From assembly GCF_037976325.1 (NCBI RefSeq), contig NZ_CP150265.1, positions 1,068,001 through 1,132,000 of the forward strand: 64,000 nt of DNA. The letters are read 5' to 3'. This DNA is from Paenibacillus sp. FSL K6-3182. GTDB lineage: Bacteria > Bacillota > Bacilli > Paenibacillales > Paenibacillaceae. Shown one piece after another: positions 19,145-30,368 of this stretch. Numbering within the stretch: position 1 is the stretch's first letter; every line of letters starts with the position of its first letter. The translations under genes and the position numbers were made by a program. A model generated the notes under the pieces. It was not told the DNA's origin and did not search any database. It was given only the letters and a program-made list of their open reading frames with translations.

Positions 19145-19455
19145 AACGTCGAGCGAGAGCGATGACGCTGACATAGGGGCGCGGAAGCGCATGCCGCTAA
19201 GGCAGGCAGTCAGCGAGAGCGCTGCTGCACCCCATAAACTTTAACCAAAGCGCGAAAGTGCAAGGTTGCAAATGTACGACTGACAGGCAGCATAGTCACA
19301 GGCCAGTCAAAAAGGAATCAAGCGGCCAGCGATAGCGCGGCCGCCAAACAAACGCTTCACCGACCACCCTCGCAAAGGTTTTATCTCAAAATGTGTAAGC
19401 TCGGAGAGCGGGAAGTTGTTGCTGGAGAGCGACAGCGATCGCTTCTTGAAGCCGG
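19145..19455. repeat. Cluster of short GC hairpins with GNRA-like loops
   Basis: Several copies of the pattern AGCG-A-N-AGCG occur here: gcgagagcg (about 19152), CAGCG-AGAG-CGCTG (about 19211), GCGGCC-A-GCG-ATAG-CGC-GGCCGC (about 19322-19345), gagcgacagcgatcgc (about 19427). There are also CGC-GGAA-GCG (about 19180) and GCGC-GAAA-GTGC (about 19250). No credible reading frame runs through the stretch 18947-19591. It may be a structured RNA segment or a family of small palindromic repeats. Confidence 0.5.
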
Positions 19456-19591
19456 GAAATTACCGCAAAGCGTGTAATCAGAATTTCACGGCTTCGAAAG
19501 CGGCGTAAGCAATAACTCCCGCGCCCGAGCGGCTATCACATTTTGACGAAAATCTGCTGCGAGAAAAAACCCACATTTTCAGGAGGCTATT

Positions 19592-19834
19592 ATGAAGGCA
19601 ACCGTCTACGTCACTATCAAGCAAAACGTTTTGGATCCACAAGGAACCGCTGTACAAGGAGCGCTTCACACACTTGGTTTCTCTGAAGTCGAAAAAGTAC
19701 GCATCGGCAAATATTTGGAGCTTGAGCTTGATACGACTGACCGCGCAGAAGCGGAAGTACGCATTAAAGCCATGTGCGAGAAGCTGTTTGCGAACACGGT
19801 TGTAGAAGATTTCCGTTTTGAGCTGGAGGGATAG
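19592..19834 (+). CDS. purS: FGAM synthase subunit PurS
   Basis: An 80-residue protein that bridges PurQ and PurL in the three-part formylglycinamidine ribonucleotide synthase of Gram-positive bacteria. The opening [17 protein letters not shown] and the G-L/V pattern around residue 25 are typical. AGGAGG lies just upstream of the ATG. It is four bases ahead of purQ, so the two are coupled. Confidence 0.95.
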   Translation: MKATVYVTIKQNVLDPQGTAVQGALHTLGFSEVEKVRIGKYLELELDTTDRAEAEVRIKAMCEKLFANTVVEDFRFELEG

Positions 19835-19838
19835 GGCG

Positions 19839-20534
19839 ATGAAGTTTGCAGTACTTGTATTTCCAGGCTCCAACTGTGACATCGATTGCTACAAAGCAGT
19901 CGAAGACACGATCGGCCAGTCGGTTGACTACGTATGGCACACAGCAACAGACTTGTCTTCTTATGATGCGATTCTAGTACCTGGAGGCTTCTCTTACGGC
20001 GATTACCTGCGCTGCGGCGCAATTGCGCAATTCGCTGCTGTTATGGCGGAAGTTCAAAAAGCAGCCGAAGCAGGCAAATATATTCTAGGCATTTGCAACG
20101 GATTCCAAATCTTGACGGAGGCTGGCCTTCTGCCAGGCGCCTTGATTCGCAACAACGGACTGAAGTTCCGCTGCCATCAAGCGCCGCTTGAAGTGGTAAA
20201 CAACAACACAGCATTTACCAACCAATATTCGCAAGGTGAAATTATAAATATTCCAATCGCACACGGCGAAGGCAACTACTATTGCGACGACGCAACGCTT
20301 GCTGAGCTTAAAGCGAACGATCAAATTATTTTCCGTTATGCGGGCGACACGAATCCGAACGGTTCTGTAGAGAACATTGCGGGCATTAGCAACAAAGCAG
20401 GTAACGTAGTAGGCATGATGCCGCATCCAGAGCGTGCAGTTGATCAATTGCTTGGCTCGGAAGATGGCAAACGGATGTTTACATCGATTTTGAATGCATG
20501 GAGGGAACAACATGGCGCAGCAGTTAACAGCTAA
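19839..20534 (+). CDS. purQ: FGAM synthase glutaminase subunit PurQ
   Basis: A 231-residue class I glutamine amidotransferase that supplies ammonia to PurL. The start [14 protein letters not shown], the nucleophile cysteine in GICNGFQIL (near residue 87) and the His-Glu pair in [10 protein letters not shown] near residue 195 complete the catalytic triad. The ATG at 19839 follows GGAGGGATAGGG; the longer frame to 19818 overlaps purS and is unlikely. Its end overlaps purL by 23 nt. Confidence 0.97.
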   Translation: MKFAVLVFPGSNCDIDCYKAVEDTIGQSVDYVWHTATDLSSYDAILVPGGFSYGDYLRCGAIAQFAAVMAEVQKAAEAGKYILGICNGFQILTEAGLLPGALIRNNGLKFRCHQAPLEVVNNNTAFTNQYSQGEIINIPIAHGEGNYYCDDATLAELKANDQIIFRYAGDTNPNGSVENIAGISNKAGNVVGMMPHPERAVDQLLGSEDGKRMFTSILNAWREQHGAAVNS

Positions 20535-22758
20535 GGAACCGACAGCGGAGCAAATTGCCGAGCAAAAAATTTACAGCCAGTTTGGTGTATCCGATTATGA
20601 ATTTGAGCTCATTTGCGGCTTTCTTGGCCGTAAGCCAAACTACACGGAGATCGGCGTATTCAGCGTTATGTGGTCAGAGCATTGCTCTTACAAAAACTCC
20701 AAGCCTATTTTGAAAAAATTCCCGATCACAGGACCTCGCGTTCTCATGGGTCCGGGCGAAGGCGCGGGTATCGTCGATATCGGCGACAACCAAGCGGTTG
20801 TATTCAAAATCGAATCGCATAACCATCCATCAGCGGTTGAGCCTTACCAAGGCGCTGCAACTGGCGTAGGCGGCATTATCCGCGACATTTTCTCCATGGG
20901 CGCACGCCCAATCGCATTGCTGAACAGCTTGCGTTTTGGCCGTCTTGAAAATGAGCGCGTTAAATACTTGTTTGAGCACGTTGTTAGCGGAATTGCTGGC
21001 TACGGTAACTGTATCGGTATTCCGACAGTTGCGGGCGAGGTTATGTTCGATGAGAGCTACGAGGGCAATCCGCTCGTTAACGCAATGTGCGTTGGCCTAA
21101 TCGATCATGATAAAATTCAGCGCGGTGTCGCAAAAGGGGTAGGCAACCCGGTATTCTACGTTGGTCCTGCTACTGGCCGCGACGGTATTCACGGTGCTAC
21201 TTTTGCATCGGTTGAGCTTTCCGAGGAATCAGAAGAAAAGCGTACAGCTGTTCAAGTCGGCGATCCATTCATGGAGAAGCTGGTTATGGAAGCAACGCTT
21301 GAGCTGATCAACTCCGGTATCGTTCTTGGTATTCAAGACATGGGCGCAGCGGGTCTTACTTGCTCCAGTGCTGAGATGGCTTCGAAAGCTGGCAACGGCC
21401 TTGAGCTTTACCTTGATGAGGTACCACAGCGAGAAACAGGCATGACGCCTTATGAAATGATGCTTTCCGAGTCGCAAGAGCGTATGCTCTTCGTCGTAGA
21501 GCCGCAGCATGAAGCGCAAGCGAAGGAAATTTTTGATCGTTGGGGCATTATTTGCGCCAAAGTAGGTAAAGTAACGGATGACGGTCGTCTTCGTTTGTTC
21601 CACCAAGGCCAAGAGGTTGCCGATATGCCGGTTAAAGCGCTCGTTGACGAGTGCCCTGTATACGACAAACCATCGAAAGAGCCTGCATATTACAGCGAGA
21701 ATGCCGCAGTAGATACATCGGCATATGATGAAGTAACGGATTTGACTGGCGCGCTGGAGAAGGTTCTTGCTTCCCCGACAGTTGCTAGCAAAGAGTGGGT
21801 TTACAATCAATATGACTACATGGTTCGTACATCGACAGCTGTTCAGCCAGGCTCCGATGCGGCAGTCGTAACGATTCGCGGCACGCGCAAAGCGCTTGCG
21901 ATGACAACGGATTGCAACGGACGTTACGTATATCTAGATCCAGAAGTAGGCGGACGTATTGCGGTGGCAGAAGCTGCACGTAATATCGTGTGCTCAGGCG
22001 CTGAGCCGCTTGCTGTAACTGACAACCTTAACTTCGGTAACCCTGAGAAGCCAGAAGTATTCTGGCAACTTGAGAAATCGGCAGACGGGATGTCCGAGGC
22101 TTGCGTCGTGCTTAACACACCAGTTATCGGCGGTAACGTAAGCTTGTACAATGAGAACGCTAAGGGTGCTATTTACCCGACACCAGTAATCGGTATGGTC
22201 GGACTTGTACACGATATCGATCACATCACAACGCAAGGCTTCAAAGCTGAGGGCGATGTTATTATTCTCGTAGGCGAAACAAAAGCGGAAATGGGCGGAA
22301 GTGAATTCCAGTACGTTACGCAAGGCGCGGCTGCTGGCCGTCCTCCAGAAATCGATCTTGCTACAGAGAAGAAGGTTCTGGATGCTGTCCTTGGCGCGAT
22401 TCAAAAAGGTCTCGTAGCATCGGCTCATGACTTGTCCGAAGGTGGTATTGCGGTAGCTGTTGCAGAATCATGCATTAGCGGTCGTCTAGGCGCAGAAGTG
22501 GCATTGTCATCTGATCTACGTGCTGATCACCTATTGTTCAGCGAATCGCAATCCCGTATCTTGCTGTCGGCTAAGCCGGATCAAGCAGCGGCATTGCAAG
22601 CATGGCTTACAGAGCAAGGTGTTGTTCATGCACAAGTTGGTAACGTTAAAGGCAGCAGCCTGACCATAAGCGTAAACGGAAAATCCGGCATTCAGGCGCC
22701 GGTAACACAACTGGAGAAGGTCTGGAAGGATGCGATTCCATGTCTGATGAACAAATAA
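20512..22758 (+). CDS. purL: FGAM synthase large subunit PurL
   Basis: A 748-residue ATP-dependent synthase of the short Gram-positive type, which needs PurS and PurQ. The [11 protein letters not shown] motif, the [20 protein letters not shown] motif and GGxGxxGAxxxS-like repeats of the PurM/PurL fold are present. GGAGG at 20500-20504 supports the ATG at 20512, inside the end of purQ. It overlaps purF by 19 nt, so purQ, purL and purF are translated as a tightly linked set. Confidence 0.97.
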   Translation: MAQQLTAKEPTAEQIAEQKIYSQFGVSDYEFELICGFLGRKPNYTEIGVFSVMWSEHCSYKNSKPILKKFPITGPRVLMGPGEGAGIVDIGDNQAVVFKIESHNHPSAVEPYQGAATGVGGIIRDIFSMGARPIALLNSLRFGRLENERVKYLFEHVVSGIAGYGNCIGIPTVAGEVMFDESYEGNPLVNAMCVGLIDHDKIQRGVAKGVGNPVFYVGPATGRDGIHGATFASVELSEESEEKRTAVQVGDPFMEKLVMEATLELINSGIVLGIQDMGAAGLTCSSAEMASKAGNGLELYLDEVPQRETGMTPYEMMLSESQERMLFVVEPQHEAQAKEIFDRWGIICAKVGKVTDDGRLRLFHQGQEVADMPVKALVDECPVYDKPSKEPAYYSENAAVDTSAYDEVTDLTGALEKVLASPTVASKEWVYNQYDYMVRTSTAVQPGSDAAVVTIRGTRKALAMTTDCNGRYVYLDPEVGGRIAVAEAARNIVCSGAEPLAVTDNLNFGNPEKPEVFWQLEKSADGMSEACVVLNTPVIGGNVSLYNENAKGAIYPTPVIGMVGLVHDIDHITTQGFKAEGDVIILVGETKAEMGGSEFQYVTQGAAAGRPPEIDLATEKKVLDAVLGAIQKGLVASAHDLSEGGIAVAVAESCISGRLGAEVALSSDLRADHLLFSESQSRILLSAKPDQAAALQAWLTEQGVVHAQVGNVKGSSLTISVNGKSGIQAPVTQLEKVWKDAIPCLMNK

Positions 22759-24224
22759 GACAGGAACCTTTGTTATGGACGGGCGACCACTATAACGAAG
22801 GTATTGGCCGTGACGATATGTTTGATAAATTGCGTGAGGAATGCGGCGTTTTCGGGGTTTTTAATCTCCCCGAAGCGTCCAACCTGTCCTATTATGGTCT
22901 TCATGCGCTTCAGCATCGCGGTGAGGAAAGTGCGGGAATCTGTACGGTTGATACGAAAAATGGCAATAAGTTCGCTTATCACCGTGGTATGGGTCTCGTA
23001 AAAGAAGTATTCAACAAGGAAAATCTCGATATGCTTGCCGGGGATCGCTCTATCGGCCACGTACGTTATTCGACAGCGGGAGAAAGTAAGCTTGCGAACG
23101 CACAGCCGCTTATTTTCCGCTATCGCGACGGTGACCTTGCGGTTGCTACAAACGGCAATATCGTGAATGCGCCGGAAATTCGCCGTGAGCTTGAGATGTC
23201 GGGCTCGATCTTCCAAACGTCCAGCGACACGGAAGTTATCGCGCATCTTATTGCACGTTCATCGAAGGATTTCGAGACGGCTGCGAAGGAAGCTTTGCAG
23301 CGCATCGTTGGCGGATTTGCTTTCTTGATTATGACAAACGACAAGCTGCTTGTTGCAGCTGATCCGCATGCCCTTCGTCCGCTTGTTATGGGCCGTATTG
23401 GCGAAGGTTATGTATTCTCGTCGGAGTCTTGTGCATTCGAGACAATTGGTGCCGTGTATGAGCGTGATGTACAGCCTGGCGAATTGCTAATTCTTGATGC
23501 AGACGGCATGCGCGAGGAACGTTACGCGGAGGTTGACCGCCGCGCAACTTGTGCGATGGAGTATATTTATTTTGCCCGTCCTGATAGTGATATCAATGGC
23601 ATTAATATTCATATGGCCCGCAAACGGATGGGTCGCCAGCTTGCTTCTGAATCTTTTGTTGATGCGGATATCGTAACGGGTGTGCCGGATTCGAGTATTT
23701 CAGCAGCAATTGGATACGCGGAGCAAACCGGTATTCCATACGAGCTTGGCCTTATCAAAAACAAATATACCGGCCGGACATTCATCCAGCCTTCTCAAGA
23801 GCTTCGCGAGAAGGGTGTAAAAATGAAGCTGTCTGCCGTTCGTAAAGTAGTGGAAGGCAAACGTGTCGTTATGATTGATGATTCAATCGTTCGGGGCACA
23901 ACATCGCTGCGGATCGTAAACCTGCTTCGTGAAGCAGGAGCGACTGAGGTGCATGTGCGCATCACATCGCCGCCTTTCAAAAACCCATGTTACTACGGAA
24001 TTGATACTCCTGACCGCAAAGAGCTCATTGCTTCTTCAAGGACAGTAGAGGAAATCCGCAAGCAAATTAATGCTGATTCATTATCTTTTATAAGCAATGA
24101 AGGTTTTGTTGAGTCTGTTGGCGGCAATGATGGGGCTTATAATCGCGGCATGTGTCTAGCTTGCTTCGATAATGACTACCCAACACCAGTTAACGAAGAA
24201 TCAGACAAAAGCTGCAGCTGTTAA
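22740..24224 (+). CDS. purF: Amidophosphoribosyltransferase
   Basis: A 494-residue enzyme for the first committed purine step, PRPP plus glutamine to phosphoribosylamine. Cys35 in EECGVFGV is the glutaminase nucleophile. It must be exposed by removal of a 34-residue propeptide, longer than the 11 residues of B. subtilis. The PRPP loop [13 protein letters not shown] lies at about residues 374-386. Cysteines in NPCYYG and the C-terminal MCLACF match the Bacillus 4Fe-4S ligands that make the enzyme oxygen-sensitive. A later ATG at 22818 would give an 8-residue propeptide but has a poor ribosome site. Confidence 0.96.
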   Translation: MSDEQIRQEPLLWTGDHYNEGIGRDDMFDKLREECGVFGVFNLPEASNLSYYGLHALQHRGEESAGICTVDTKNGNKFAYHRGMGLVKEVFNKENLDMLAGDRSIGHVRYSTAGESKLANAQPLIFRYRDGDLAVATNGNIVNAPEIRRELEMSGSIFQTSSDTEVIAHLIARSSKDFETAAKEALQRIVGGFAFLIMTNDKLLVAADPHALRPLVMGRIGEGYVFSSESCAFETIGAVYERDVQPGELLILDADGMREERYAEVDRRATCAMEYIYFARPDSDINGINIHMARKRMGRQLASESFVDADIVTGVPDSSISAAIGYAEQTGIPYELGLIKNKYTGRTFIQPSQELREKGVKMKLSAVRKVVEGKRVVMIDDSIVRGTTSLRIVNLLREAGATEVHVRITSPPFKNPCYYGIDTPDRKELIASSRTVEEIRKQINADSLSFISNEGFVESVGGNDGAYNRGMCLACFDNDYPTPVNEESDKSCSC

Positions 24225-24289
24225 TAACATAAATGAATAACCTCATGGAGCGATTGCTGCTCCTAAATTAGTTAAGGAGTTGACCGAGA

Positions 24290-25333
24290 GTGTCAGAAGC
24301 GTACAAAAAAGCCGGCGTCGATATCGCGGCAGGCAACGAAGCGGTTGAACGGATGAAGAAGCACGTAAAACGGACTTACCGTCCAGAGGTGCTGGCAGAG
24401 CTTGGCGGCTTTGGCGGTCTGTTCAGCCTTAACAAGGACAAGTACGATGAGCCTGTACTCGTGTCTGGAACAGATGGCGTCGGAACGAAGCTGAAGCTTG
24501 CTTTTGCCATGGACAAGCATGACACGATCGGCATTGATGCCGTAGCCATGTGCGTGAACGATATTATCGTACAAGGCGCGGAGCCGTTGTTCTTCCTTGA
24601 TTACTTGGCATGCGACAAGGTCGTTCCTGAGAAAATCGAAGCGATCGTTAAAGGTATTGCAGAAGGCTGCGTACAAGCTGGCTGTTCACTCATCGGCGGC
24701 GAAACAGCTGAAATGCCTGGCATGTATCAAGGCGGAGAATACGATATCGCTGGTTTTACAGTAGGGATTGTGGATAAGAAAAAAATGATCGACGGATCAA
24801 CTATCGCTGCTGGCGATGCGGTTATCGGTTTTGCTTCCAGCGGTATTCACAGCAACGGCTTCTCGCTCGTTCGTCGCTTGCTGCTTGAAGATGCGGGTTA
24901 TACGCTTGATCAAGAGCTTGAAGAGCTTGGCGGCGCGAAGCTAGGCGATGTGCTGATTGAGCCAACACGCATCTACGTGAAATCGGCGCTTAAGTTGGTT
25001 GAGCAAGTGGAAGTGAAGGGCATGGCGCATATTACTGGCGGCGGCTTTATCGAGAACATTCCGCGGGTACTTCCTGACGGCGTGAACGTTGATGTGGAAT
25101 ACGGCTCATGGCCGATTTTGCCAATCTTCGATTTGATGCAAAATAAAGGCGCGATTACGAATCGTGATATGTTCACGACTTTCAATATGGGTATTGGTCT
25201 AGTTATTGTTGTTCCAGCTGATCAAGCAAATGAAGCTCTTCGCATCGCTTCTGAGCTTGGTGAGCAGGCTTACCGTATCGGAACGGTTACGGAAGGAAGC
25301 CGCATCGTAACGTTTACGGGAGCGGAAGTATAA
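24290..25333 (+). CDS. purM: AIR synthase (phosphoribosylformylglycinamidine cyclo-ligase)
   Basis: A 347-residue ATP-dependent cyclase that closes the imidazole ring. Seen are the N-terminal [15 protein letters not shown], the [14 protein letters not shown] nucleotide loop, and [13 protein letters not shown]. The start is GTG at 24290, served by AAGGAG at 24274-24279; no in-frame ATG fits better. Its stop codon shares one base with the purN start. Confidence 0.97.
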   Translation: MSEAYKKAGVDIAAGNEAVERMKKHVKRTYRPEVLAELGGFGGLFSLNKDKYDEPVLVSGTDGVGTKLKLAFAMDKHDTIGIDAVAMCVNDIIVQGAEPLFFLDYLACDKVVPEKIEAIVKGIAEGCVQAGCSLIGGETAEMPGMYQGGEYDIAGFTVGIVDKKKMIDGSTIAAGDAVIGFASSGIHSNGFSLVRRLLLEDAGYTLDQELEELGGAKLGDVLIEPTRIYVKSALKLVEQVEVKGMAHITGGGFIENIPRVLPDGVNVDVEYGSWPILPIFDLMQNKGAITNRDMFTTFNMGIGLVIVVPADQANEALRIASELGEQAYRIGTVTEGSRIVTFTGAEV

Positions 25334-25944
25334 TGGGAGCACTTCGCATCGCTGTTTTCGCTTCGGGACAAGGTACGAATTTCCAAGCGATTGTAGATGC
25401 GGTGCAGGAAGGGAAGCTCGATGTAACCATCGAGCTTCTTGTTTGTGACAAGCCTGCCGCTCCCGTTGTGGAGCGCGCAAGGAAGGCAGGTGTGGACACG
25501 TTCCTGTTCACGCCAAAGGAATACCCGTCTCGCGAGGCTTATGAGACGGAAATTATCGCTGAGCTAGCGCGGCGCGGCGTTGAGCTGATCGTGCTTGCAG
25601 GCTACATGCGCATTATTACGCCTTTGCTGGTTGAGCCGTTTTATGGTCGGATGATTAATATTCATCCGGCGCTGCTGCCGGCATTTCCCGGCGTGAATGG
25701 CATCGGGCAGGCGCTTTCTTACGGCGTTAAGCTGACTGGCGTCACCGTTCACTACGTGGACGGCGGCATGGACAGCGGACCAATTATCGCGCAGCAAGCA
25801 GTCGAAGTGCTGGACGGAGATACGGAAGATTCGCTCGCGAAGCGTATTCACGCAGCCGAGCAGACGCTGCTGCCCGCAGTTATTCAGCATATCGCGAAGG
25901 GTCGCGTCACGCTGAATGGCCGTCATGTGACGGTAAACGGCTGA
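25333..25944 (+). CDS. purN: Phosphoribosylglycinamide formyltransferase
   Basis: A 203-residue folate-dependent GAR transformylase. The phosphate loop AVFASGQGTNFQAI, LAGYMRIITPLL, and the catalytic Asn-His-Asp set (INIHPALLPAFPG and the HYVDGGMDSGPI strand) are all present. It overlaps purM by one base. A repeat-filled 333-nt gap separates it from purH. Confidence 0.97.
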   Translation: MGALRIAVFASGQGTNFQAIVDAVQEGKLDVTIELLVCDKPAAPVVERARKAGVDTFLFTPKEYPSREAYETEIIAELARRGVELIVLAGYMRIITPLLVEPFYGRMINIHPALLPAFPGVNGIGQALSYGVKLTGVTVHYVDGGMDSGPIIAQQAVEVLDGDTEDSLAKRIHAAEQTLLPAVIQHIAKGRVTLNGRHVTVNG

Positions 25945-26186
25945 TATGAGTTCAAAATGGTGCAATAGTGTGAAATAGGACTAGAAAGTAGATCTATTCC
26001 ACAAACTTGGTCAGTTTTAAGCGAAATAGAACTAGAAACTAGATCTATTTTGTCTCGAAACGTCTGATATGAGCTCAATTTAGTGCAATAGTGTGAAATA
26101 GGACTAGAAAGTAGATCTATTCCACAAACTTGGTCGGTTTTGGGCGAAATAGAACTAGAAACTAGATCTATTTTGCCCCGAAACAA
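25941..26186. repeat. 123-bp tandem repeat, two copies, each with two hairpins
   Basis: Unit 1 (25941-26063) and unit 2 (26064-26186) both start CTGATATGAG and end near CGAAAC, with about ten differences. Each unit carries two palindromes built on the same theme: AATAGGACTA-N5-TAGATCTATT and AAATAGAACTAG-AAA-CTAGATCTATTT. All four share AGATCTATT. The region lies within the pur transcript, between purN and purH, and holds no credible gene. Confidence 0.85.
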
Positions 26187-26277
26187 CACCGATGATGAGA
26201 TCTATCCTATCGGCAAGTGTGGATGCAGTATTTGGAGAAGAGAAATTGTTTGGTCAAATAGATGAGGAGGGATTTGC

Positions 26278-27825
26278 ATGGCAATTCGCAGAGCGTTAAT
26301 TAGTGTTTCGGATAAGTCAGGAATCGTGGAGTTTTCTAGAGAACTGGCTAGCCAAGGTGTGCAAATTATTTCGACGGGCGGTACATTCAGCATGCTGCAA
26401 AAGGAAGGCATTCCGGTTATCGGTATTTCCGATGTAACGGGCTTCCCGGAGGTTTTGGATGGTCGTGTCAAAACGCTTCACCCGGCCGTACATAGCGGCT
26501 TGCTCGCGGTGCGTGACAATGAAGAGCATCAGAACACGATGAAGGAGCTTGGCCTGGATTACATCGACCTCGTTGTCGTTAACTTGTATCCGTTCAAAGA
26601 AACGATTGCGAAACCTGATGTTTCCTATGAGGATGCAATCGAAAATATCGATATCGGCGGCCCGACGATGCTTCGTTCAGCTGCTAAGAACCACGCATTC
26701 GTAACGGTTGTAGTAGATACAGCCGACTACGGTACGGTGATTGAGGAATTGAAAGCACAAGGCGATACGACGCTTGAGACGCGCAAACGCCTGACTGCCA
26801 AAGTGTTCCGTCATACTGCGGCTTATGATTCCCTTATCTCTGATTACTTGACCAAGCAAGTGGGTGAATCATTGCCTGAAACGTACACCGTTACTTACGA
26901 GAAGGTACAGGATCTGCGTTACGGCGAGAACCCGCACCAGAAAGCTGCATTCTACAGCAAGCCGCTTGCGGCAGCAGGCAACGTAACGACTGCTGAGCAG
27001 CTGCACGGCAAAGAGCTTTCCTATAACAATATTAGCGATGCCAACGCTTCACTCGCAATTCTAAAAGAATTCGACGAGCCAGCGGTCGTTGCTGTCAAAC
27101 ATATGAATCCTTGCGGCGTAGGAATCGGCGCTACAATCCATGAAGCTTATCAAAAAGCTTATGCAGCAGACCCAACGTCGATCTTCGGCGGTATCGTAGC
27201 TGCTAACCGTACGATCGGTGCAGACACAGCTGAGCTGCTTGGCGGTATTTTCCTCGAAATCATCATCGCGCCTGACTTTACGCCTGAAGCGCTTGAGATT
27301 TTGACGAAGAAGAAAAATATCCGTTTGATGAAGCTGGGAGAGCTTTCGGCAGCTGGTGAGCGCAAGCCGGAATGGCTTGTTACTTCAGTTGACGGCGGTA
27401 TGCTCGTACAAGAGAGCGACGTTCATTCGGTTACAGAAGCAGATTTGCAGTTTGTAACAGATCGCAAACCGACTGCGGAAGAGCTGAAACAGCTGCTATT
27501 CGGCTGGAAAGTTGTTAAACATGTAAAATCGAATGCGATTTTGCTTGCGAAGGACGATATGACGATTGGCGTTGGCGCCGGTCAAATGAACCGCGTCGGC
27601 GCAGCACGCATTGCAATTGAACAAGCTGGCGAAGCGGCAAAAGGAGCAGCACTTGCATCGGACGCATTTTTCCCAATGGGCGATACGGTAGAGCTTGCTG
27701 CCAAAGCTGGCATCACGGCGATCATTCAACCAGGCGGCTCAATCAAAGACGAAGAGTCAATTGCTGCGGCTAATGCGAACAACATCGCGATGGTGTTCAC
27801 AAGCGTACGTCACTTTAAACACTAG
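26278..27825 (+). CDS. purH: AICAR transformylase / IMP cyclohydrolase
   Basis: A 515-residue bifunctional enzyme for the last two steps to IMP. The N-terminal cyclohydrolase domain (to about residue 200) opens with [16 protein letters not shown] and carries the conserved [10 protein letters not shown]. The C-terminal transformylase domain has the [11 protein letters not shown] motif near residue 267 and [15 protein letters not shown] near 440. GAGGAGGG lies eight bases upstream of the ATG. Confidence 0.97.
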   Translation: MAIRRALISVSDKSGIVEFSRELASQGVQIISTGGTFSMLQKEGIPVIGISDVTGFPEVLDGRVKTLHPAVHSGLLAVRDNEEHQNTMKELGLDYIDLVVVNLYPFKETIAKPDVSYEDAIENIDIGGPTMLRSAAKNHAFVTVVVDTADYGTVIEELKAQGDTTLETRKRLTAKVFRHTAAYDSLISDYLTKQVGESLPETYTVTYEKVQDLRYGENPHQKAAFYSKPLAAAGNVTTAEQLHGKELSYNNISDANASLAILKEFDEPAVVAVKHMNPCGVGIGATIHEAYQKAYAADPTSIFGGIVAANRTIGADTAELLGGIFLEIIIAPDFTPEALEILTKKKNIRLMKLGELSAAGERKPEWLVTSVDGGMLVQESDVHSVTEADLQFVTDRKPTAEELKQLLFGWKVVKHVKSNAILLAKDDMTIGVGAGQMNRVGAARIAIEQAGEAAKGAALASDAFFPMGDTVELAAKAGITAIIQPGGSIKDEESIAAANANNIAMVFTSVRHFKH

Positions 27826-27945
27826 AACCTGGCGCAGCTATTCAAATAGGCAGCCGCACGTTAACGACAGAGAGCTGGCGCGGGCGGCGGCTGCATTTTT
27901 TAATGCGTTTTTGATTGTATTTAGTCATTTGGGAGGTTAACGGTT

Positions 27946-29211
27946 ATGCGTATTTTGGTAGTGGGCGGCGGCGGACGAGAGCATGCAATCGTATGGGCGC
28001 TTAAGAAAAGCGAGAAGGTAAAAGAAATTTTTTGCGCACCGGGCAACGCAGGTATTGCTCAGCTAGCTGAAATTGTACCGATTGCGGTCAATCAATTTGA
28101 TGAGCTTATTCAGTTTGCAAAGGATGCTGCAATTGATCTTGTTTTTGTAGGTCCAGATGATCCGCTTGCAGATGGTATCGTAGACGCATTCGAAGCAGCA
28201 GGAATCGTGGCATACGGTCCTCGCAAAAATGCGGCTGAAATCGAAGGCAGCAAAATTTTCATGAAAAATCTATTGAAAAAATACGATATTCCTACGGCGA
28301 AATATGAAACATTCACCGAGTATGAATCAGCGTCCGCTTACCTTCGCGAGCAATCCGCTCCTATCGTTATTAAAGCTGACGGGCTCGCAGCTGGCAAAGG
28401 CGTTACGGTTGCAGCTACGCTAGAGGAAGCGGAGCAAGCGCTGCGCGACATGATGGTTGATAAAGTATTCGGCCAAGCAGGAAGCCAAATCGTTATCGAG
28501 GAATGCTTAGTAGGGCAAGAGATGTCCATTCTCGCTTTCGTTGACGGTGAGACGGTTCGCGCTATGGTTCCAGCACAGGATCATAAGCCCATCTTTGATG
28601 GAGACAAAGGTCCAAATACAGGCGGCATGGGTACCTATACACCGCTGCCTCATATCGATCAAGCCATCATTGACGAATCGATTCAGAACATCATCATTCC
28701 AACGGCAAAAGCGATGGTCAGCGAAGGCCGTCCATTCCGCGGCGTTTTGTTCGCAGGTCTTATGATTACGAAGGACGGTCCAAAAACGATCGAATTTAAT
28801 GCTCGCATGGGTGATCCAGAAACACAGGTTGTACTGCCTCGTTTGCAAACGGATCTGATCGACATCGTGCTTGCATCGCTGAATGGCAATTTGGATCAAC
28901 TTGATATTCAGTGGAGCGAGGAAGCAGCCGTTTGTGTTGTTGTCGCATCGGAAGGTTATCCAGCTTCTTATCCAAAAGGTCGCGTAATCACCGGTCTTGC
29001 AGAAGCAGAAGCGCAGGGAGCTCTCGTGTTCCATGCTGGAACAGCTGAGAAGGATGGGCAATTCGTTACAAACGGCGGCCGTGTTCTAGGTATCGTTGGC
29101 CGCGGCCGCGACATTGCAGAGGCTCGTGCACGCGCGTATGAAGCGGTTAGCGTGATCGATTTTGAAGGCAAACAAAACCGTACGGACATCGCAGCTAAAG
29201 CACTAATCTAA
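27946..29211 (+). CDS. purD: Phosphoribosylamine-glycine ligase
   Basis: A 421-residue ATP-grasp ligase that makes GAR, the second pathway step. The start MRILVVGGGGREHAIVW, the ATP-grasp IKADGLAAGKGV strand and the EFNARMGDPETQ metal site are intact. GGGAGG at 27931-27936 fixes the ATG. It is the last gene of the operon and is followed by a clear terminator. Confidence 0.97.
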   Translation: MRILVVGGGGREHAIVWALKKSEKVKEIFCAPGNAGIAQLAEIVPIAVNQFDELIQFAKDAAIDLVFVGPDDPLADGIVDAFEAAGIVAYGPRKNAAEIEGSKIFMKNLLKKYDIPTAKYETFTEYESASAYLREQSAPIVIKADGLAAGKGVTVAATLEEAEQALRDMMVDKVFGQAGSQIVIEECLVGQEMSILAFVDGETVRAMVPAQDHKPIFDGDKGPNTGGMGTYTPLPHIDQAIIDESIQNIIIPTAKAMVSEGRPFRGVLFAGLMITKDGPKTIEFNARMGDPETQVVLPRLQTDLIDIVLASLNGNLDQLDIQWSEEAAVCVVVASEGYPASYPKGRVITGLAEAEAQGALVFHAGTAEKDGQFVTNGGRVLGIVGRGRDIAEARARAYEAVSVIDFEGKQNRTDIAAKALI

Positions 29212-29255
29212 GATGCTTAGTACGAAATAAAAATATGGTCTTTCCTTTATTTTGG

Positions 29256-29290
29256 TCAACCAGAAATCTCTGGTTGGCTTTTTTTTATTT
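29256..29290 (+). terminator. pur operon terminator
   Basis: CAACCAGA and TCTGGTTG pair around AATC, followed by GC and a run of eight Ts. Confidence 0.92.
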
Positions 29291-29409
29291 TCGCCTATTT
29301 TTGTGACAAGTGTGTCAAAATCACTCGAAAGGTGTTACTAATTTGTAACTCTATCAATATGCCGCAGCGTTACAATGAATCTATCAGCGAGGAATAGAAG
29401 GTGAGTGTA

Positions 29410-30339
29410 ATGAAAAAAGTAAGACAGCGTCGTTTTTTGTTTTTAGGAGTTCTATCGATTGTAGTAATCATGAGCCTCAGTGCTTGTGGGTCAAAAGGCG
29501 GATTAAGCTTATCAACGCTTTTGACAGGCGAGAAAAATCCCATTGTAGATAATGGGAACAACGAGAAAGGGGCAGAAACGGGAAGCGGAACCACAGGTGA
29601 CGGGGATGTCGTCATTATCGGTAACAACGGAGGCAAAGACGGTGATATCATTCATGGCGATGTGGATAATAAGCCAGTCGAACCAGACAAGGGAAAACCT
29701 GAAGTTCCCGTAACGGAAAAGCTGGACAAACCGGATCAAGTCATAGCAGCATCAAAGCCAGACAAAGGTAAAAAACTTATCGCGCTCACGTTCGACGATG
29801 GTCCAGACAAGCGTTATACAACCGATATTTTGGATATCCTGAAGGAAAAAGGAGTTAAGGCCACTTTCTTTGTAGTCGGACAACAAGTTACGAAAAATCC
29901 GGAAGTGCTGCAACGTATTGTAGACGAAGGGCATGCAATTGGCAATCATACAAACAATCATAAGGATTTGTCTAAGCTAGACGAGCAGGGAATTATTGAA
30001 CAATTTAAAGAAGCAGACAACGCAATTAAAGAAGCGATCGGCATTACACCAGCAATGGTCCGCGCACCTTATGGGGCGGTATCGGATACGGTTAAAGCAT
30101 TAGTGAAAGAAAATCATCGTGAACTAATTGGCTGGAATATCGACACGCGCGACTGGGCGGGCACCTCGTCTTCCGATATGATTAAAATGATTAAGAAAGA
30201 AGCCAAACCAAATGGTATGATATTAATGCATTCTTTTGGAAGCAAACATGTTAAAAATACGGTACACGCTTTACCTGCTATCATTGATCTTTTGGAAAAT
30301 ATGGGTTATACGTTAGTGACTGCCGATCAATTGGCTTAA
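29410..30339 (+). CDS. Polysaccharide deacetylase lipoprotein (NodB domain)
   Basis: A 309-residue lipoprotein with a signal peptide ending in the lipobox LSAC (Cys near residue 24), a low-complexity Gly/Asn/Asp/Lys linker to about residue 115, then a NodB domain. Motif 1 is TFDDGPD, with the catalytic and metal aspartates. Motif 2 is GNHTNNH with the two zinc histidines, and motif 3 is RAPYGA. It likely deacetylates peptidoglycan or another GlcNAc polymer outside the membrane. The ATG at 29410 has GAAGGTGAG before it. An imperfect palindrome GTTAC-N6-GTAAC at 29334-29349 lies upstream. Confidence 0.9.
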   Translation: MKKVRQRRFLFLGVLSIVVIMSLSACGSKGGLSLSTLLTGEKNPIVDNGNNEKGAETGSGTTGDGDVVIIGNNGGKDGDIIHGDVDNKPVEPDKGKPEVPVTEKLDKPDQVIAASKPDKGKKLIALTFDDGPDKRYTTDILDILKEKGVKATFFVVGQQVTKNPEVLQRIVDEGHAIGNHTNNHKDLSKLDEQGIIEQFKEADNAIKEAIGITPAMVRAPYGAVSDTVKALVKENHRELIGWNIDTRDWAGTSSSDMIKMIKKEAKPNGMILMHSFGSKHVKNTVHALPAIIDLLENMGYTLVTADQLA

Positions 30340-30368
30340 CTGGGAACATGCACGAGGAGGCTGCAACG

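Noticed and set aside
25941..26186. CRISPR array
   Set aside because: Only two long units without unique spacers, and no cas genes in the window.
25923..26189. 88-codon minus-strand frame with a repeated peptide
   Set aside because: It is a translation of the 123-bp DNA repeat, has no ribosome site and lies antisense to the pur transcript.
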